NCBI RefSeq assembly: GCF_002504165.1
Contig: NZ_CP021404.1
Span: forward strand, 682,001-746,000
Origin: Pacificitalea manganoxidans
GTDB taxonomy: Bacteria > Pseudomonadota > Alphaproteobacteria > Rhodobacterales > Rhodobacteraceae
Reading direction: 5' to 3'
Length of the DNA stretch: 64,000 bases
The position numbers and the translations under genes were made by a program. Below the pieces are notes generated by a model, which had not been told where the DNA came from, did no database searches, and saw only the letters and a program-made list of their open reading frames with translations. Positions 43,914 through 54,191 of the stretch are shown here, piece by piece. Positions within the stretch are counted from its first letter, which is position 1. Each line of letters begins with the position of its first letter.

Positions 43914-46900
43914 ATGGCCGCATTTTTCATTCGTCGCCCGGTCTTTGCCTGGGTGCTTGCCATCGCGACCATGCTGCTGGGTGCCTACAGCATGGTCAGC
44001 CTGCCGATCTCGCAATATCCTGACATTTCCCCGACGACGGTGCGGATCACCGCGACCTATACCGGGGCCTCGGCGGAGACGGTCGAGAATTCGGTGACAG
44101 CGGTCATCGAAGACGGGCTGACCGGGCTCGACGGTCTGACCTATATGACATCTTCTTCGAGCGAAGGATCGGCCAGCGTTTCGCTGACATTCGATGACAG
44201 CATCGATCCCGACATGGCGCAGGTGCAGGTGCAAAACAAGCTCCAGCTTGTCGAGTCGCAACTGCCCGACGCGGTGACCAGCAGAGGCGTGTCCGTCAGC
44301 CGCTCGACTAGCTCGATCCTGTTGGTCGGCGCTTTGGTCAGCGAGGATGACAGCTATTCCTCATTGGAGTTGGGCGACATTCTGAGCAGCACGATCGAGG
44401 ATGCGGTGCAGCGCACCGAGGGTGTCGGCTCGATCAACGTCTTTGGCACCGAATATGCCATGCGGATCTGGCTGAACCCGGAGCGGCTCTATCAATATCA
44501 ACTAACGCCGTCTGACGTCACCTCGGCGGTGTCGGAGCAGAACACCAACGTGACGGTCGGCAGTCTGGGCGACCAGCCTGTCACAACGGGGCAGCAGTTC
44601 ACCGTTTCCCTGTCGGCGCAATCGCAGCTTCAGACCGTCGAGGACTTTCAGAACATCCTGCTGAAGACCGCTACCGACGGATCGGCCATCTATCTGGGCG
44701 ATGTTGCGACGGTCGAACTGGGCGCCGAAGATTACGGCAGCATCAGCCGGTTCGACGGTCACCCCGCCGCGGGCTTTGCCGTCAACCTGTCCACCGGCGC
44801 CAATGCGGTCGATACTGCCGAACGGGTCCGCACGGTGATGAACGGGCTGGCCTCGGCGCTGCCCGAAGGCGTACAGATTGAATACCCCTATGACACCTCC
44901 CCCTTTGTCGAGGAATCCATCGATCAGGTCTATGAAACGCTGATCGAGGCCATCGTGCTGGTGTTCCTCGTCATCTTTCTGTTCCTGCAAAGCTGGCGCG
45001 CGACGCTTATCCCGACAATCGCCGTGCCCGTCGTGCTTCTGGGGACGTTCGGCGTGCTGTCGGCGTTTGGCATGTCGATCAACACCCTGTCGATGTTCGC
45101 CTTGGTGCTGGCCATCGGTCTGTTGGTCGATGACGCGATCGTCGTCGTCGAAAACGTCGAGCGCGTGATGGAAGAAGACGGCCTCGACGCCGTCGCCGCG
45201 ACCGAAAAGAGCATGGGCGAGATTTCGACCGCGCTGGTCGGGATCGTGATGGTGCTGTCGGCGGTGTTTCTGCCCATGGCGTTCGTCAGCGGATCGACCG
45301 GGGTGATCTACAAACAGTTCTCGGTCACGATCATCTCCGCGATGGTGCTGTCGTTGTTCGTGGCGCTGATCCTGACCCCCGCCATGTGCGCGCAGTTGCT
45401 CAAGCCGGGCCACGGGAAAGCCCCGGTGGCGCCGTTGCGCTGGTTCAACACCGGGCTTGACCGGCTGACGGGCGGCTATGGCACGACGGTCGGACGGTTG
45501 GCGCGACGGCCTTTCCGTATGCTGGTCGTGCTGGGGCTGGTCGGCTTTGGGGCCTATTGGGTCTATGACCGGCTGCCAAGCTCGTTCCTGCCGACGGAGG
45601 ATCAGGGCGTTCTGATGGCGATGGTTGAATTGCCTCAGGGATCGACCGTCCAGCAGACGGAATACACAATCTCGCAGATCGAAGACTATCTGCTGACCGA
45701 AGAAACCAGCATGGTCGACGGCGTGTTCGCCAATGTGGGCTTCAGCTTTAGCGGGTCGGGCCAGAACTACGGTGTGCTGTTCATCCGGCTGAAGGATTAC
45801 GAGGAACGCCCCGGTCAGGATGCCGCCGATCTGATGCTGCGCGCCAACCAGAGGTTCTTCCAGTCCCGGCTGGGCAGCATCTTTGTGTTGCAGCCCCCCG
45901 CCATCCCCGGTCTGGGCACGTCGTCGGGCTTTACGATGTATCTCGTCGATCAGTCCGGCGCCGGGCAGGAGGCGCTAAGCGCCGCTGCGACCGAACTCGT
46001 CGGAAAGGGGTTCGCGGACGGGCGAGTGACCAACCTGCGTGGCAATGACGACGCGACCGAGCCGTCGCTGAAGCTGCAAATCGACCAGCAGCGCGCCGAA
46101 GCGCTGGGCGTGTCCCTGTCTGACGTCAACACCATGCTGTCGACGGTGTTTTCCGGCTCCTATGTCAATGATTTCCCGCTGGGCAACAACCTGCGCGAAG
46201 TGATCGTTCAGGGCGGCGCCGACTGGCGTATGCAGCCCGACGATGTCGATCAGTGGTATGTGCGCAATTCGAGTTCGGAAATGGTGCCGCTGGCGGCCTT
46301 TGTCACCCGCGACTGGGAAATGGTCACGCCGACGCTGGCGCGCTATGGCGGCACCCGTGCGCTTGAACTGTCGGGCGAAGCGGCGGCCGGGATCAGCTCC
46401 GGCGACGCAATGGAGCTGATGGAGGAGCTCACCGCCGATCTGGATGGCTCCTACGCCGCCGCATGGACCGGGCTGAGCTATCAGGAACGGCTGTCGGGCG
46501 ATCAGGAAGCCATCCTGTATACCATCTCCGCGCTCGTGGTCTTTCTCTGCCTAGCGGCACTGTATGAAAGCTGGTCGGTGCCCTTTGCGGTGATGCTGTC
46601 GGTCCCGATTGGCATTCTGGGGGCGTTGGTGACGACATGGTATTTCGGTCAGGCCAATGACGTGTATTTCAAGGTGGGTCTGCTGACCACGATTGGTCTG
46701 GCTGCCCGAAATGCCATCCTGATCGTCGAATTTGCCGAAAGCCTGCGCGCCAAGGGCCAAAGCCTGATGGAGGCGACGGTCATGGCGGCACGTCAGCGGC
46801 TACGCCCGATCCTCATGACCTCGCTCGCCTTCGGCTTTGGCATCTTGCCGCTAGTGCTGGCGTCGGGCGCCGGGGCGAACGCGCAGAAATCCATCGGCAC

Positions 46901-47021
46901 CGGCATGCTGGGCGGGATCATCTTCTCCGCCGTGATCGGGGTGGTGATGGTGCCGGTCTTCTATGTCGCGGTCATCAAGACAACCGAACTGTTCTCGACC
47001 CGCAAGGAGGCGGCGCAATGA
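43914..47021 (+). CDS. RND multidrug efflux permease (HAE1 family)
   Basis: A 1035-residue AcrB/MexB-type pump, the normal size. It opens MAAFFIRRPVFAWVLAIATM and has 12 spans with two large periplasmic loops. The proton relay helix VLAIGLLVDDAIVVVENVER (about residues 397-416) keeps both Asp residues of the family. It exports drugs, dyes or other amphiphiles using the proton gradient. It follows the adaptor by three bases and overlaps the channel gene by four (ATGA), so the tripartite pump is one operon. Confidence 0.97.
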   Translation: MAAFFIRRPVFAWVLAIATMLLGAYSMVSLPISQYPDISPTTVRITATYTGASAETVENSVTAVIEDGLTGLDGLTYMTSSSSEGSASVSLTFDDSIDPDMAQVQVQNKLQLVESQLPDAVTSRGVSVSRSTSSILLVGALVSEDDSYSSLELGDILSSTIEDAVQRTEGVGSINVFGTEYAMRIWLNPERLYQYQLTPSDVTSAVSEQNTNVTVGSLGDQPVTTGQQFTVSLSAQSQLQTVEDFQNILLKTATDGSAIYLGDVATVELGAEDYGSISRFDGHPAAGFAVNLSTGANAVDTAERVRTVMNGLASALPEGVQIEYPYDTSPFVEESIDQVYETLIEAIVLVFLVIFLFLQSWRATLIPTIAVPVVLLGTFGVLSAFGMSINTLSMFALVLAIGLLVDDAIVVVENVERVMEEDGLDAVAATEKSMGEISTALVGIVMVLSAVFLPMAFVSGSTGVIYKQFSVTIISAMVLSLFVALILTPAMCAQLLKPGHGKAPVAPLRWFNTGLDRLTGGYGTTVGRLARRPFRMLVVLGLVGFGAYWVYDRLPSSFLPTEDQGVLMAMVELPQGSTVQQTEYTISQIEDYLLTEETSMVDGVFANVGFSFSGSGQNYGVLFIRLKDYEERPGQDAADLMLRANQRFFQSRLGSIFVLQPPAIPGLGTSSGFTMYLVDQSGAGQEALSAAATELVGKGFADGRVTNLRGNDDATEPSLKLQIDQQRAEALGVSLSDVNTMLSTVFSGSYVNDFPLGNNLREVIVQGGADWRMQPDDVDQWYVRNSSSEMVPLAAFVTRDWEMVTPTLARYGGTRALELSGEAAAGISSGDAMELMEELTADLDGSYAAAWTGLSYQERLSGDQEAILYTISALVVFLCLAALYESWSVPFAVMLSVPIGILGALVTTWYFGQANDVYFKVGLLTTIGLAARNAILIVEFAESLRAKGQSLMEATVMAARQRLRPILMTSLAFGFGILPLVLASGAGANAQKSIGTGMLGGIIFSAVIGVVMVPVFYVAVIKTTELFSTRKEAAQ

Positions 47022-48379
47022 AACCTCACTCCCTTCTGATCGGGTTGCTTGTGGCGGGCTGCACGGCTGTCGGCCCCGATTACCAACGCCCCGACGTGGC
47101 GCTTGAGACCCGCTTTTCCGGCGGTAACGCAGAGGCTATCGGCGCGGTCGCTCAGCAGCGGTGGTGGCTCGACTACAACGACGCGACCCTGTCGCGTCTG
47201 GTGACGCGCGGTCTGGCGCAGAACCTTGATGTGATGGCCGCGACCGAAGCCATCCGGGAGGCACAGGCCAACCTGCGCAAGACCGGGGTGAACTCTGCCC
47301 TCGATGGGTCGCTATCGGGGTCCGCCACGGTTGCGGGAAGCGACGTGTCGGATAGCACCAGCTCCACCGAAAGCGGCGAGCTTGGCGCGTCGATGGTCAT
47401 TGATTTGTTCGGTGGCATCCGGCGCGAACGCGAAGCCGCCAGCGCATCGCTGACCGCTGCCCGCGCCGATGCGGAAACCGTGCGCTTGGCGTGGCTGGCG
47501 GAGTTGCTCGCCGCCTATGCGGATGCGCGCTACTACCAGCAGGTGCTGGCGCTGACCCGCGACACGATCAGCTCGCGTCAGGAAACGGTGGACATCACCC
47601 GCACCCAGTTGGACGCGGGCGCAGCGACCGAATACGAAGTGGCCGAAGCGCAGGCGTTGCTGTCCACGGCGCGGGCAAGCCTGCCGCAATATGCGGCCCT
47701 GTTCGACGCGAATGTCTACGCGATCGCCACGCTGCTGAACGAGCCCGCCGATCCGATCATGGCGCTGATGCAGAAGGGCGCGCCGCAACTGTCCGCCCCC
47801 GGCGCTGCGGCCACGGGTGTGCCCGCGGATCTGTTGCGCAACCGTCCCGACGTGCGCAGCGCCGAGGCCGATCTGGCTGCCGCCGTCGCCTTGGTCGGGG
47901 TGGCCGAGGCCGCGCTTTACCCCTCGTTGTCGCTCAGCGGCTCCGTGGGGCGGAGCGAGGGCAACGACAGTTGGAGCTTCGGTCCGCAAGTCTCGTTGCC
48001 GGTGTTCAATCGCGGACAGCTGCGCGCCAGCCGCGATGCCGAAATCTCCGGCGCGAAGCAGGCTGAAATCGCATGGCGCGGCGCGGTTGCCTCTGCGGTG
48101 CAGGACGTTCAGGTCGCACAATCCAACCTGTCGCGCTATCGTCAGCGTGCGGCGTTGCTGGCGACGGCCGCCAGCGACTACTCTCGTGCCCTGACCTTGG
48201 CGCAGCAGAATTACCGCAGCGGGGCGATTACGCTTCTGGACTTGCTTGAAACCGACCGAAACGCGGCATCGGCCAAGATCACGGCGGCCGCGGCATCGAA
48301 CGATGCCGCGCAGGCTTGGGCCACGTTGAAAATCGCGACCGGCGCAGGGGCCGCCGCAACCGGGCAGACGGGCGGCTAA
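47018..48379 (+). CDS. Outer membrane efflux lipoprotein (OprM/NodT family)
   Basis: A 453-residue TolC-like channel subunit. The signal peptide ends in the lipobox LVAGC (Cys at about 15), then TAVGPDYQRPDV, the OprM/NodT family start. Two repeats of the outer membrane efflux protein domain follow, with coiled-coil helices (LDAGAATEYEVAEAQALL, YRSGAITLLDLLETDRNA). It trimerises to form the exit duct of the RND pump encoded upstream. Confidence 0.95.
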   Translation: MKPHSLLIGLLVAGCTAVGPDYQRPDVALETRFSGGNAEAIGAVAQQRWWLDYNDATLSRLVTRGLAQNLDVMAATEAIREAQANLRKTGVNSALDGSLSGSATVAGSDVSDSTSSTESGELGASMVIDLFGGIRREREAASASLTAARADAETVRLAWLAELLAAYADARYYQQVLALTRDTISSRQETVDITRTQLDAGAATEYEVAEAQALLSTARASLPQYAALFDANVYAIATLLNEPADPIMALMQKGAPQLSAPGAAATGVPADLLRNRPDVRSAEADLAAAVALVGVAEAALYPSLSLSGSVGRSEGNDSWSFGPQVSLPVFNRGQLRASRDAEISGAKQAEIAWRGAVASAVQDVQVAQSNLSRYRQRAALLATAASDYSRALTLAQQNYRSGAITLLDLLETDRNAASAKITAAAASNDAAQAWATLKIATGAGAAATGQTGG

Positions 48380-48452
48380 TCGCTGCCACGACACTAGCAC
48401 AGCGGGGCCGTCGGCCTGCGCAGAGAACACAGGCCGTGAAAGGTTTAGACTG

Positions 48453-49178
48453 ATGAGACATTCTGGAAAGTTGGCGCTGGTTATCGCGATCCTCGGCGCC
48501 TGTGCCGTGGCGCTGATGCTGTTCGGGGCGCGCATGGGGCTGTGGCAGCCGATCACCGGCTTTGGCCTTTATCGCAGCTACCTGACGCCCGTAGGGCTGA
48601 TCGTGGCCGGTTTGGGGGCCGTGGCCTTTGCCATCCATCTCGTGCGCGGTGAAAAAGGCGGAATGCTGGCGGGCGGGATCGCTGCGCTGGTCGGTCTGGC
48701 GTTTTTGGCGCCGCAGATCGCGTCGACGATCAATCCGCCGCAGCGTGCCGCGCCGATCCACAACATCTCGACGGATACGGTCAATCCGCCCGCCTTCGAA
48801 GTGCTGGACGAAACCCGCGCCGAGCGGGCCAATCCGCTGGAATATGGTGGGGCCGAGGCCGCAGCAGCGCAGACCGCAGCCTATCCCGATATCGCCCCGC
48901 TCCTGACCGACCTGTCGCCCGATGCCGCCTATGAGCGTGCCCTGACCGTGGCGCGCGACATGGGCTGGGATATCGTGGCCTCCGACGCGGAGCGGCGCCG
49001 GTTCGAAGCAACGGCCTACACTTCGGTGTTCTACTTCGCAGATGATGTCGTGGTCGTCGTGTCCGAGGAGGCCAATGGCAGCCGCGTCGACATGCGCAGC
49101 GTCTCGCGTATCGGGCGCAGCGATCAGGGGGTTAATGCCGCCCGGATCCGCGCCTTCCAAGAGCAGTTCGGCGCCTAA
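48453..49178 (+). CDS. DUF1499 membrane protein
   Basis: A 241-residue protein with three membrane spans in its first 95 residues (LALVIAILGACAVALMLFG, GLIVAGLGAVAFAIHLV, GGIAALVGLAFLAPQIA). A C-terminal DUF1499 domain follows, with YTSVFYFADDVVVVVSEE and VDMRSVSRIGRSDQGVNAARI, the conserved family block. Its function is unknown. It lies 73 bases after the efflux operon on the same strand, but no functional link is evident. Confidence 0.85.
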   Translation: MRHSGKLALVIAILGACAVALMLFGARMGLWQPITGFGLYRSYLTPVGLIVAGLGAVAFAIHLVRGEKGGMLAGGIAALVGLAFLAPQIASTINPPQRAAPIHNISTDTVNPPAFEVLDETRAERANPLEYGGAEAAAAQTAAYPDIAPLLTDLSPDAAYERALTVARDMGWDIVASDAERRRFEATAYTSVFYFADDVVVVVSEEANGSRVDMRSVSRIGRSDQGVNAARIRAFQEQFGA

Positions 49179-49253
49179 GTCCGGGCACTCCCGGCGCCGC
49201 GAATATTCTCGCACGCCGCGCCGCCCGAGGGCCAGCGCGGCGTGCGGGCAGGG

Positions 49254-49484
49254 TCAGTAATTTGCAGGCGGATCGCTTGCAGGAAACGACTCGTCAACCT
49301 CTTCGTCGACGATATCCCACGTGCGGGGCGGGTTCTTCATTTCCTTGGGCCCGGCGTCGCGCACCGGCAGATCCTCACGGGTCTGGTTGGCCGTGCCCTG
49401 CGTATCGCGGGCGGCGGGGTCGGCCTGGTCCCGCTGGGCTGTGGCATTGGCAGGGGCGTTCGGTTTGGCAAACTTGTCAGACAT
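49254..49484 (-). CDS. Small acidic protein with PASDPP motif
   Basis: A 76-residue hydrophilic protein from ATG 49482-49484, with GGAGGA six bases ahead, a strong ribosome site. It is rich in Ala, Asp, Pro and Gln and likely disordered. The end, DEEVDESFPASDPPANY, contains the ESFPASDPPA motif shared by many small proteobacterial proteins of unknown role. It stands alone between the DUF1499 gene and otsA. The strong translation signal argues it is a real gene. Confidence 0.72.
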   Translation of the reverse strand: MSDKFAKPNAPANATAQRDQADPAARDTQGTANQTREDLPVRDAGPKEMKNPPRTWDIVDEEVDESFPASDPPANY

Positions 49485-49604
49485 GGTGTCCTCCTTTCCT
49501 ACGGCTGCTCCGCGGATTCCGGGGTATTTCGGGCCGCGCGGAGACGGGATCATGAAAAACGACGATGAGGGGTGCTGGTTCCTTGAGGCGCGCGCAGTCG
49601 GCGC

Positions 49605-50966
49605 TCAGCCGCCCAGCGGCGGGATGCAGGTCCGCAGAGCGTGCAGGAAATCGTGGGACCATTGCGCGGTGCCGGTCTGTTCCACGACCTTCAGACAGGC
49701 GTCGTGACGGCGCTGGCGCTCTTCCAGCGGCATGTCCAGCGCCTCGCCGATGGCGCGGGCCATGTCATCCACATCATAGGGATTGACCAGCACGGCTTCC
49801 GTCATGTCCTCCGCCGCGCCTGCGAAACGGGACAGGACCAGCACACCCGGATCCTCCGGATCTTGCGCGGCGACGAATTCCTTGGCGACAAGGTTCATGC
49901 CATCGGCGGTGGAGGTCACCAGACAGGCGCTGGCCTTGCGGTGAAGCCGCGCAAGATCACCGCGCGGCACCGGCCTGTGGATGTAGCGGATCGGGGTCCA
50001 GTCCAGTTCCGCGAAGCGTCCGTTAACGTTGCCGGCGATCTCCTCCAACTCTCGCGTGATGTCTTGATAGGCTTGCACCTGTTCCCGGCTGGGGGGCGCG
50101 ATCTGCACGAAACAGGGGCGCGTGTCGGTGGTGCGGTTTTCCAGATAGCGGGCAAAGGCGCGAAACCGGTTTGGCAGGCCCTTTGAATAGTCCAGCCGAT
50201 CTACACCAATGAGGTATCGCTCAGGGGTCTCTCGGCCAAAGGGCGACGGCGCGTCTTGCAGGGCTTCGGCCCTGAACGCCCCTGCATCGATGCCGATGGG
50301 GAAGGATTTCAGCGACACAACCCGGTCGAGGAACTTGACGTTGCCGTCGGGCAGGAACTCCGCTCGCGGATCGGCGCGAAACATCTCCAGACAGCGGGCG
50401 ACATCCCCACGGGTTTGCAGGCCGATCAGGTTATAATGGGCAAGACAATCGGCAAAGCTTTCCGGCTCCGGCAGCATCGACAGATCGCCAAGCGCGGGAA
50501 ACGGTATATGGAGGAAGAAGCCGATCCGGTTCAGCACGCCGAGGGCGCGCAATTCCCGCGCCAGCGGAAAGAAATGGTAATCGTGAATCCAGATCAGATC
50601 GTCCGGCGTCACGATATCCGCGATCAACTGCGCCACGCGGGCGTTCACCTGACTATAGGCGTCCACATAGTCCCGCTGCATATCGATCAGATCGCCGCGC
50701 CGGTGGCACAGCGGCCAAAGCACGGAATTTGAGAAGCCTAAGTAGTAGTTATCCAGCTGCTCCTGCGTCAGGCGGAAGGCAAGCCGCTGGTAGGGCGTGC
50801 GACCGATCTCCTCCAGCGGTTCAGACCCGTCGCCGGTTTCAGGATGGGCCCCCAGCCAGACCCCGCCGGAACGCGCGAGGGCATCATGAAGCGCGACCAC
50901 CAACCCCCCGGACGGGTTGTCCCCCATGGGAATGCGGTTTGAGACGACAATCAAACGCTCTGCCAT
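49605..50966 (-). CDS. otsA: Trehalose-6-phosphate synthase
   Basis: A 453-residue GT20 glycosyltransferase joining UDP-glucose and glucose-6-phosphate to trehalose-6-phosphate. N-terminal [20 protein letters not shown] holds the donor-binding loop; [28 protein letters not shown] and [18 protein letters not shown] are the family blocks. It is the second gene of otsB-otsA on the minus strand, 97 bases after otsB. Trehalose serves as an osmo- and desiccation protectant, which suits a salt-exposed organism. Confidence 0.96.
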   Translation of the reverse strand: MAERLIVVSNRIPMGDNPSGGLVVALHDALARSGGVWLGAHPETGDGSEPLEEIGRTPYQRLAFRLTQEQLDNYYLGFSNSVLWPLCHRRGDLIDMQRDYVDAYSQVNARVAQLIADIVTPDDLIWIHDYHFFPLARELRALGVLNRIGFFLHIPFPALGDLSMLPEPESFADCLAHYNLIGLQTRGDVARCLEMFRADPRAEFLPDGNVKFLDRVVSLKSFPIGIDAGAFRAEALQDAPSPFGRETPERYLIGVDRLDYSKGLPNRFRAFARYLENRTTDTRPCFVQIAPPSREQVQAYQDITRELEEIAGNVNGRFAELDWTPIRYIHRPVPRGDLARLHRKASACLVTSTADGMNLVAKEFVAAQDPEDPGVLVLSRFAGAAEDMTEAVLVNPYDVDDMARAIGEALDMPLEERQRRHDACLKVVEQTGTAQWSHDFLHALRTCIPPLGG

Positions 50967-51063
50967 TATCTCTTCCTCGGTTCACCGTGATTTCGGATGC
51001 TCGATAGGAAAACCGTCCGTGAACAAATGAGGTTCCGGTAGATTTCGCGCAGGCCCGTTCGCC

Positions 51064-51804
51064 TCATCCGCGCAGGCTGCGGTCCAGCCATGCCAGCGCG
51101 CTGTCCATGTCCGCCACCCGGTATTGCGCGCAGGTGTCCGTGCCGCCGATACGCAGGCCAAAGCCACCCATATTCTGCGCACTGGCAAACCCGTCCTCGT
51201 CCGTGGTGTCATCGCCGATCATCACCGGGTGGCGTCCTGCAAAGGGCGGCTGCGCCATGATCCCGGCTAGTGCGGTGCCCTTGTCGATACCGCGCGGGGC
51301 CGCTTCGCTGACCAGATTGCCATGCATATGACGCAGCCCCAGATCGCGAGCTGTATCCTCGACCGCGCGGCGGACGATGTCGCCGCAGTCGGGCCGGGCG
51401 CGGTAATGCAGCGCAACGGCCCCCGGCTTATGCTCCAGCAGCAGGTCATGAGCCTCGGCCACCGGGCTAAGCGCGCGGGCGGCGGCGCTGAGCGCATCGC
51501 TGAACTGCCCGTGCAGCGTGATCTCCTGTTCCGGCTGCCGAAGCTCCAGCCCATGCGAGCCGGACAGCGTCACCCCCAGATCGCCGGTATGGGTGGCAAG
51601 ATCGGCAAGGCTGCGCCCCGAAATGATCGCCACCGCGCCAGAGGTCGCGCGGACCAGCGCCGCAATCAAGTCGCGCGTGGTCGGTGCGAGAGCCACAAGT
51701 TCGGGACGCGCGACAATCGGGGTCAGCGTGCCATCGAAGTCGAGAAAAAGCGCGTGCTGCCCCCAATCGACCGTTGCGGGAGGGCGGCTGTCATCCATCG
51801 TCAT
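51064..51804 (-). CDS. otsB: Trehalose-6-phosphate phosphatase
   Basis: A 246-residue HAD-superfamily phosphatase that releases trehalose. Motif I is ALFLDFDGTLTPI with nucleophile Asp, motif II IISGRSL, and motif IV IGDDTTDEDGF. Length is normal. It lies just upstream of otsA and is co-transcribed with it. Two close ATG starts (51804 and two codons downstream) are possible. Confidence 0.95.
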   Translation of the reverse strand: MTMDDSRPPATVDWGQHALFLDFDGTLTPIVARPELVALAPTTRDLIAALVRATSGAVAIISGRSLADLATHTGDLGVTLSGSHGLELRQPEQEITLHGQFSDALSAAARALSPVAEAHDLLLEHKPGAVALHYRARPDCGDIVRRAVEDTARDLGLRHMHGNLVSEAAPRGIDKGTALAGIMAQPPFAGRHPVMIGDDTTDEDGFASAQNMGGFGLRIGGTDTCAQYRVADMDSALAWLDRSLRG

Positions 51805-51904
51805 CGTCGTGTCTCATGCGTTTGTCAGGGCTTCACCCGACAACGCAGAGGCAGGGCATTCGGTTCGCGCCCGGCCAGCGGCATCTGCCCCCGACCGTCG
51901 CGGA

Positions 51905-53068
51905 TTATTCGGCCAAGTCGCGCATTACCGAAATCAGGTCCGATTTTCCCTCGAACCCGATGCCGGGCAGGTCGGGCATGGTGATGTGCCCGTCTTCGAC
52001 ACGCACCCCGTCGGGGAAACCGCCATAGGGCTGGAACAGATCCGGGTAGCTTTCATTGCCGCCAAGTCCGAGCCCGGCGGCGATGTTCAACGACATCTGG
52101 TGCCCGCCATGCGGGATGCAGCGCCGGGGCGACCAGCCGAGCGTTTCCAGAACCTCCAGCGTGCGCAGATATTCTACCAGCCCGTAGGACAGTGCGCAGT
52201 CGAATTGCAGCCAGTCCCGGTCGGGGCGCATGCCGCCGTGGCGGATCAGGTTCCGGGCGTCCTGATGCGAGAACAGGTTCTCGCCCGTGGCCATCGGGCC
52301 GGGGTAGAAATCCGCCATCGCCGCCTGCAACTGGTAATCCAGCGGGTCGCCGATCTCCTCATACCAGAACAGCGGATACTGGCGCAGCATCTTGGCGTAG
52401 GCGATGGCGGTTTCCAGATCGAACCGGCCATTGGCATCGACAGCCAGTTGCGCTTCATCGCCGATCTCCTCCAGCACCGCGTCGATCCGGCGCTGATCTT
52501 CGTCCAGCGACGCGCCGCCGATCTTCATCTTGACCACAGTATAGCCGCGACCGACATAGCTGCGCATTTCTTGGCGCAGGGCGGTGTTGTCCTTGCCCGG
52601 ATAGTAATAGCCGCCCGCCGCATAGACGAACACGCGCGGATCCGCTTCGGCGCCCTTGCGCTCCGCCAGCAGACGAAACAGCGGTTTGCCTTCGATCTTG
52701 GCGACCGCGTCCCATACGGCCATATCAATGGTGCCTACGGCGACGGAACGTTCCCCATGCCCGCCGGGCTTTTCGTTTTGCATCATCGCGGCCCAGATCC
52801 GGTGGGGATCGAGGTTGTCGCCTGCGTCATTGCGCAAGGTGTCAGGATCGGCGTCGAGGATGCGGTCGCGGAACCGCTCGCGGATCAACCCGCCCTGTCC
52901 GTAGCGTCCGTTGGAATTGAACCCGTAGCCCACCACCCGGCGCCCGTCGCGTTCGACATCGGTGACCACGGCGACGAGGCTCGCGGTCATCTTCGAAAAA
53001 TCGATATAGGCGTTGCGGATGGGCGATGCGATGGGCTTCGTCACTTCGCGAATGTCGATAATGCGCAT
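51905..53068 (-). CDS. D(-)-tartrate dehydratase (enolase superfamily)
   Basis: A 387-residue protein from ATG 53066-53068 (MRIIDIREVTKPIASPIRNA). The sequence matches the D-tartrate dehydratase branch of the mandelate racemase group, which converts D-tartrate to oxaloacetate. Catalytic elements seen: the KxK motif VVKMKIGG (Lys180/Lys182), Mg ligands in VDANGRFD (Asp211), WYEEIGD (Glu237 or Glu238) and ATGENLF (Glu263), and His320/His323 in CIPHGGHQM. It lies behind a LysR gene and the tctCBA transporter on the same strand, so a tartrate uptake and use locus is plausible. Confidence 0.9.
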   Translation of the reverse strand: MRIIDIREVTKPIASPIRNAYIDFSKMTASLVAVVTDVERDGRRVVGYGFNSNGRYGQGGLIRERFRDRILDADPDTLRNDAGDNLDPHRIWAAMMQNEKPGGHGERSVAVGTIDMAVWDAVAKIEGKPLFRLLAERKGAEADPRVFVYAAGGYYYPGKDNTALRQEMRSYVGRGYTVVKMKIGGASLDEDQRRIDAVLEEIGDEAQLAVDANGRFDLETAIAYAKMLRQYPLFWYEEIGDPLDYQLQAAMADFYPGPMATGENLFSHQDARNLIRHGGMRPDRDWLQFDCALSYGLVEYLRTLEVLETLGWSPRRCIPHGGHQMSLNIAAGLGLGGNESYPDLFQPYGGFPDGVRVEDGHITMPDLPGIGFEGKSDLISVMRDLAE

Positions 53069-53180
53069 GGTGTGCTCCCGGTCTATGGCGGCCCCGTGGC
53101 CGCGCCTTGGGGGCAGGAGTAGCGCAGGCTGGCCGCAGCGGGCCAATGCCGTTTCGCATCTGATTGATGCAGGATGCGCA

Positions 53181-54071
53181 TCAATTGGCGGTGGCGCGGG
53201 TCCAGAAGGCTTCGCCATTGGGCGACAGGCGCGACCGGGGGCGGTAGATCACCACCTCGACCGGGATGTCGTGATCGGGCAACGCGGCGCGCCGCAAAGT
53301 GCCCGCGTCCAGCGCCTGCCGGGCGAGGGATAGGGGCAGATACGCCACGCCCTGACCCTCCCGCGCCATTTCCATATTGGTCGCCGCCAGCACCGAATTC
53401 ATCCGGGTTGCAAAGGCCGGTCGTCCGTGGCGGGACCAATGCGCCTCCAGAATGGCATGTAGCCCGGAGGCCTCGCCATAGGCGAGGAATGGCACATCGC
53501 CCGCGCCATCCAACCGCCAGCGGGGCGCGCCATCCGCATCCGGCGCGCAAAGCGGGGCAAGGCGGTCGGTGCCGATCACATGATGCTGAAACTGACGGTC
53601 AGGAAAGCTGTCGCGACCCTCCAGCCCCTTGTGAGAGATAAAGAACGTCGCATCGCCGCGCAGCATCAGGCGGGTGCATTGGCGATGGCTGTCAGACACC
53701 ATGTTCAACGATCCGAACCGCGCAGGAGCCGAAATCTGCATCAGCCATTGCGGCACGAACGTATAGGACAACGCATGTGTTGCGGCGAGGTTGAGGCTCA
53801 GCGCAGTGGCTCCCGCGGCCTCCAGCGCGTCTTTGCGGGCCTCCGCATACAGCCGGACAAGCGCGGCGGCGCGGGGTTGAAACGCCTGCCCGGCGGGGGT
53901 CAGGGCAACGCTTCGGGTGGTGCGGGTGACAAGCGGCGTGCCGACGGCGTCCTCCAGTGCGCGGATTCGTCGGCTGAAGGCGGGCTGCGTCAGGTTGCGG
54001 GCCTCGGCGGCGCGCGAGAAATTCAGCTCCCGCGCGAGTTCGAGGAAATCCGCCAGCAAGCTCAGGTCCAT
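53181..54071 (-). CDS. LysR family transcriptional regulator (tct/tartrate locus)
   Basis: A 296-residue regulator with the helix-turn-helix LNFSRAAEARNLTQPAFSRRIRALE near residues 15-40 and a LysR effector domain. It sits between tctA (120 bases upstream) and the tartrate dehydratase gene (112 bases downstream), all on the minus strand. It is therefore the likely regulator of tartrate dehydratase and perhaps the transporter, although it is not divergent from either, which is less usual for the family. Confidence 0.92.
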   Translation of the reverse strand: MDLSLLADFLELARELNFSRAAEARNLTQPAFSRRIRALEDAVGTPLVTRTTRSVALTPAGQAFQPRAAALVRLYAEARKDALEAAGATALSLNLAATHALSYTFVPQWLMQISAPARFGSLNMVSDSHRQCTRLMLRGDATFFISHKGLEGRDSFPDRQFQHHVIGTDRLAPLCAPDADGAPRWRLDGAGDVPFLAYGEASGLHAILEAHWSRHGRPAFATRMNSVLAATNMEMAREGQGVAYLPLSLARQALDAGTLRRAALPDHDIPVEVVIYRPRSRLSPNGEAFWTRATAN

Positions 54072-54191
54072 CTCATGCCCCCCGGTGTCGAGCGCGATAT
54101 ATGCTTAAGCGGCATTGCGGGCAGGGGGAAGGAGCGGGGCGGTAATGGGCGCTGCCGTCGCCCGCGCGGGCCACGGCAGCGCCGGTCGGTA

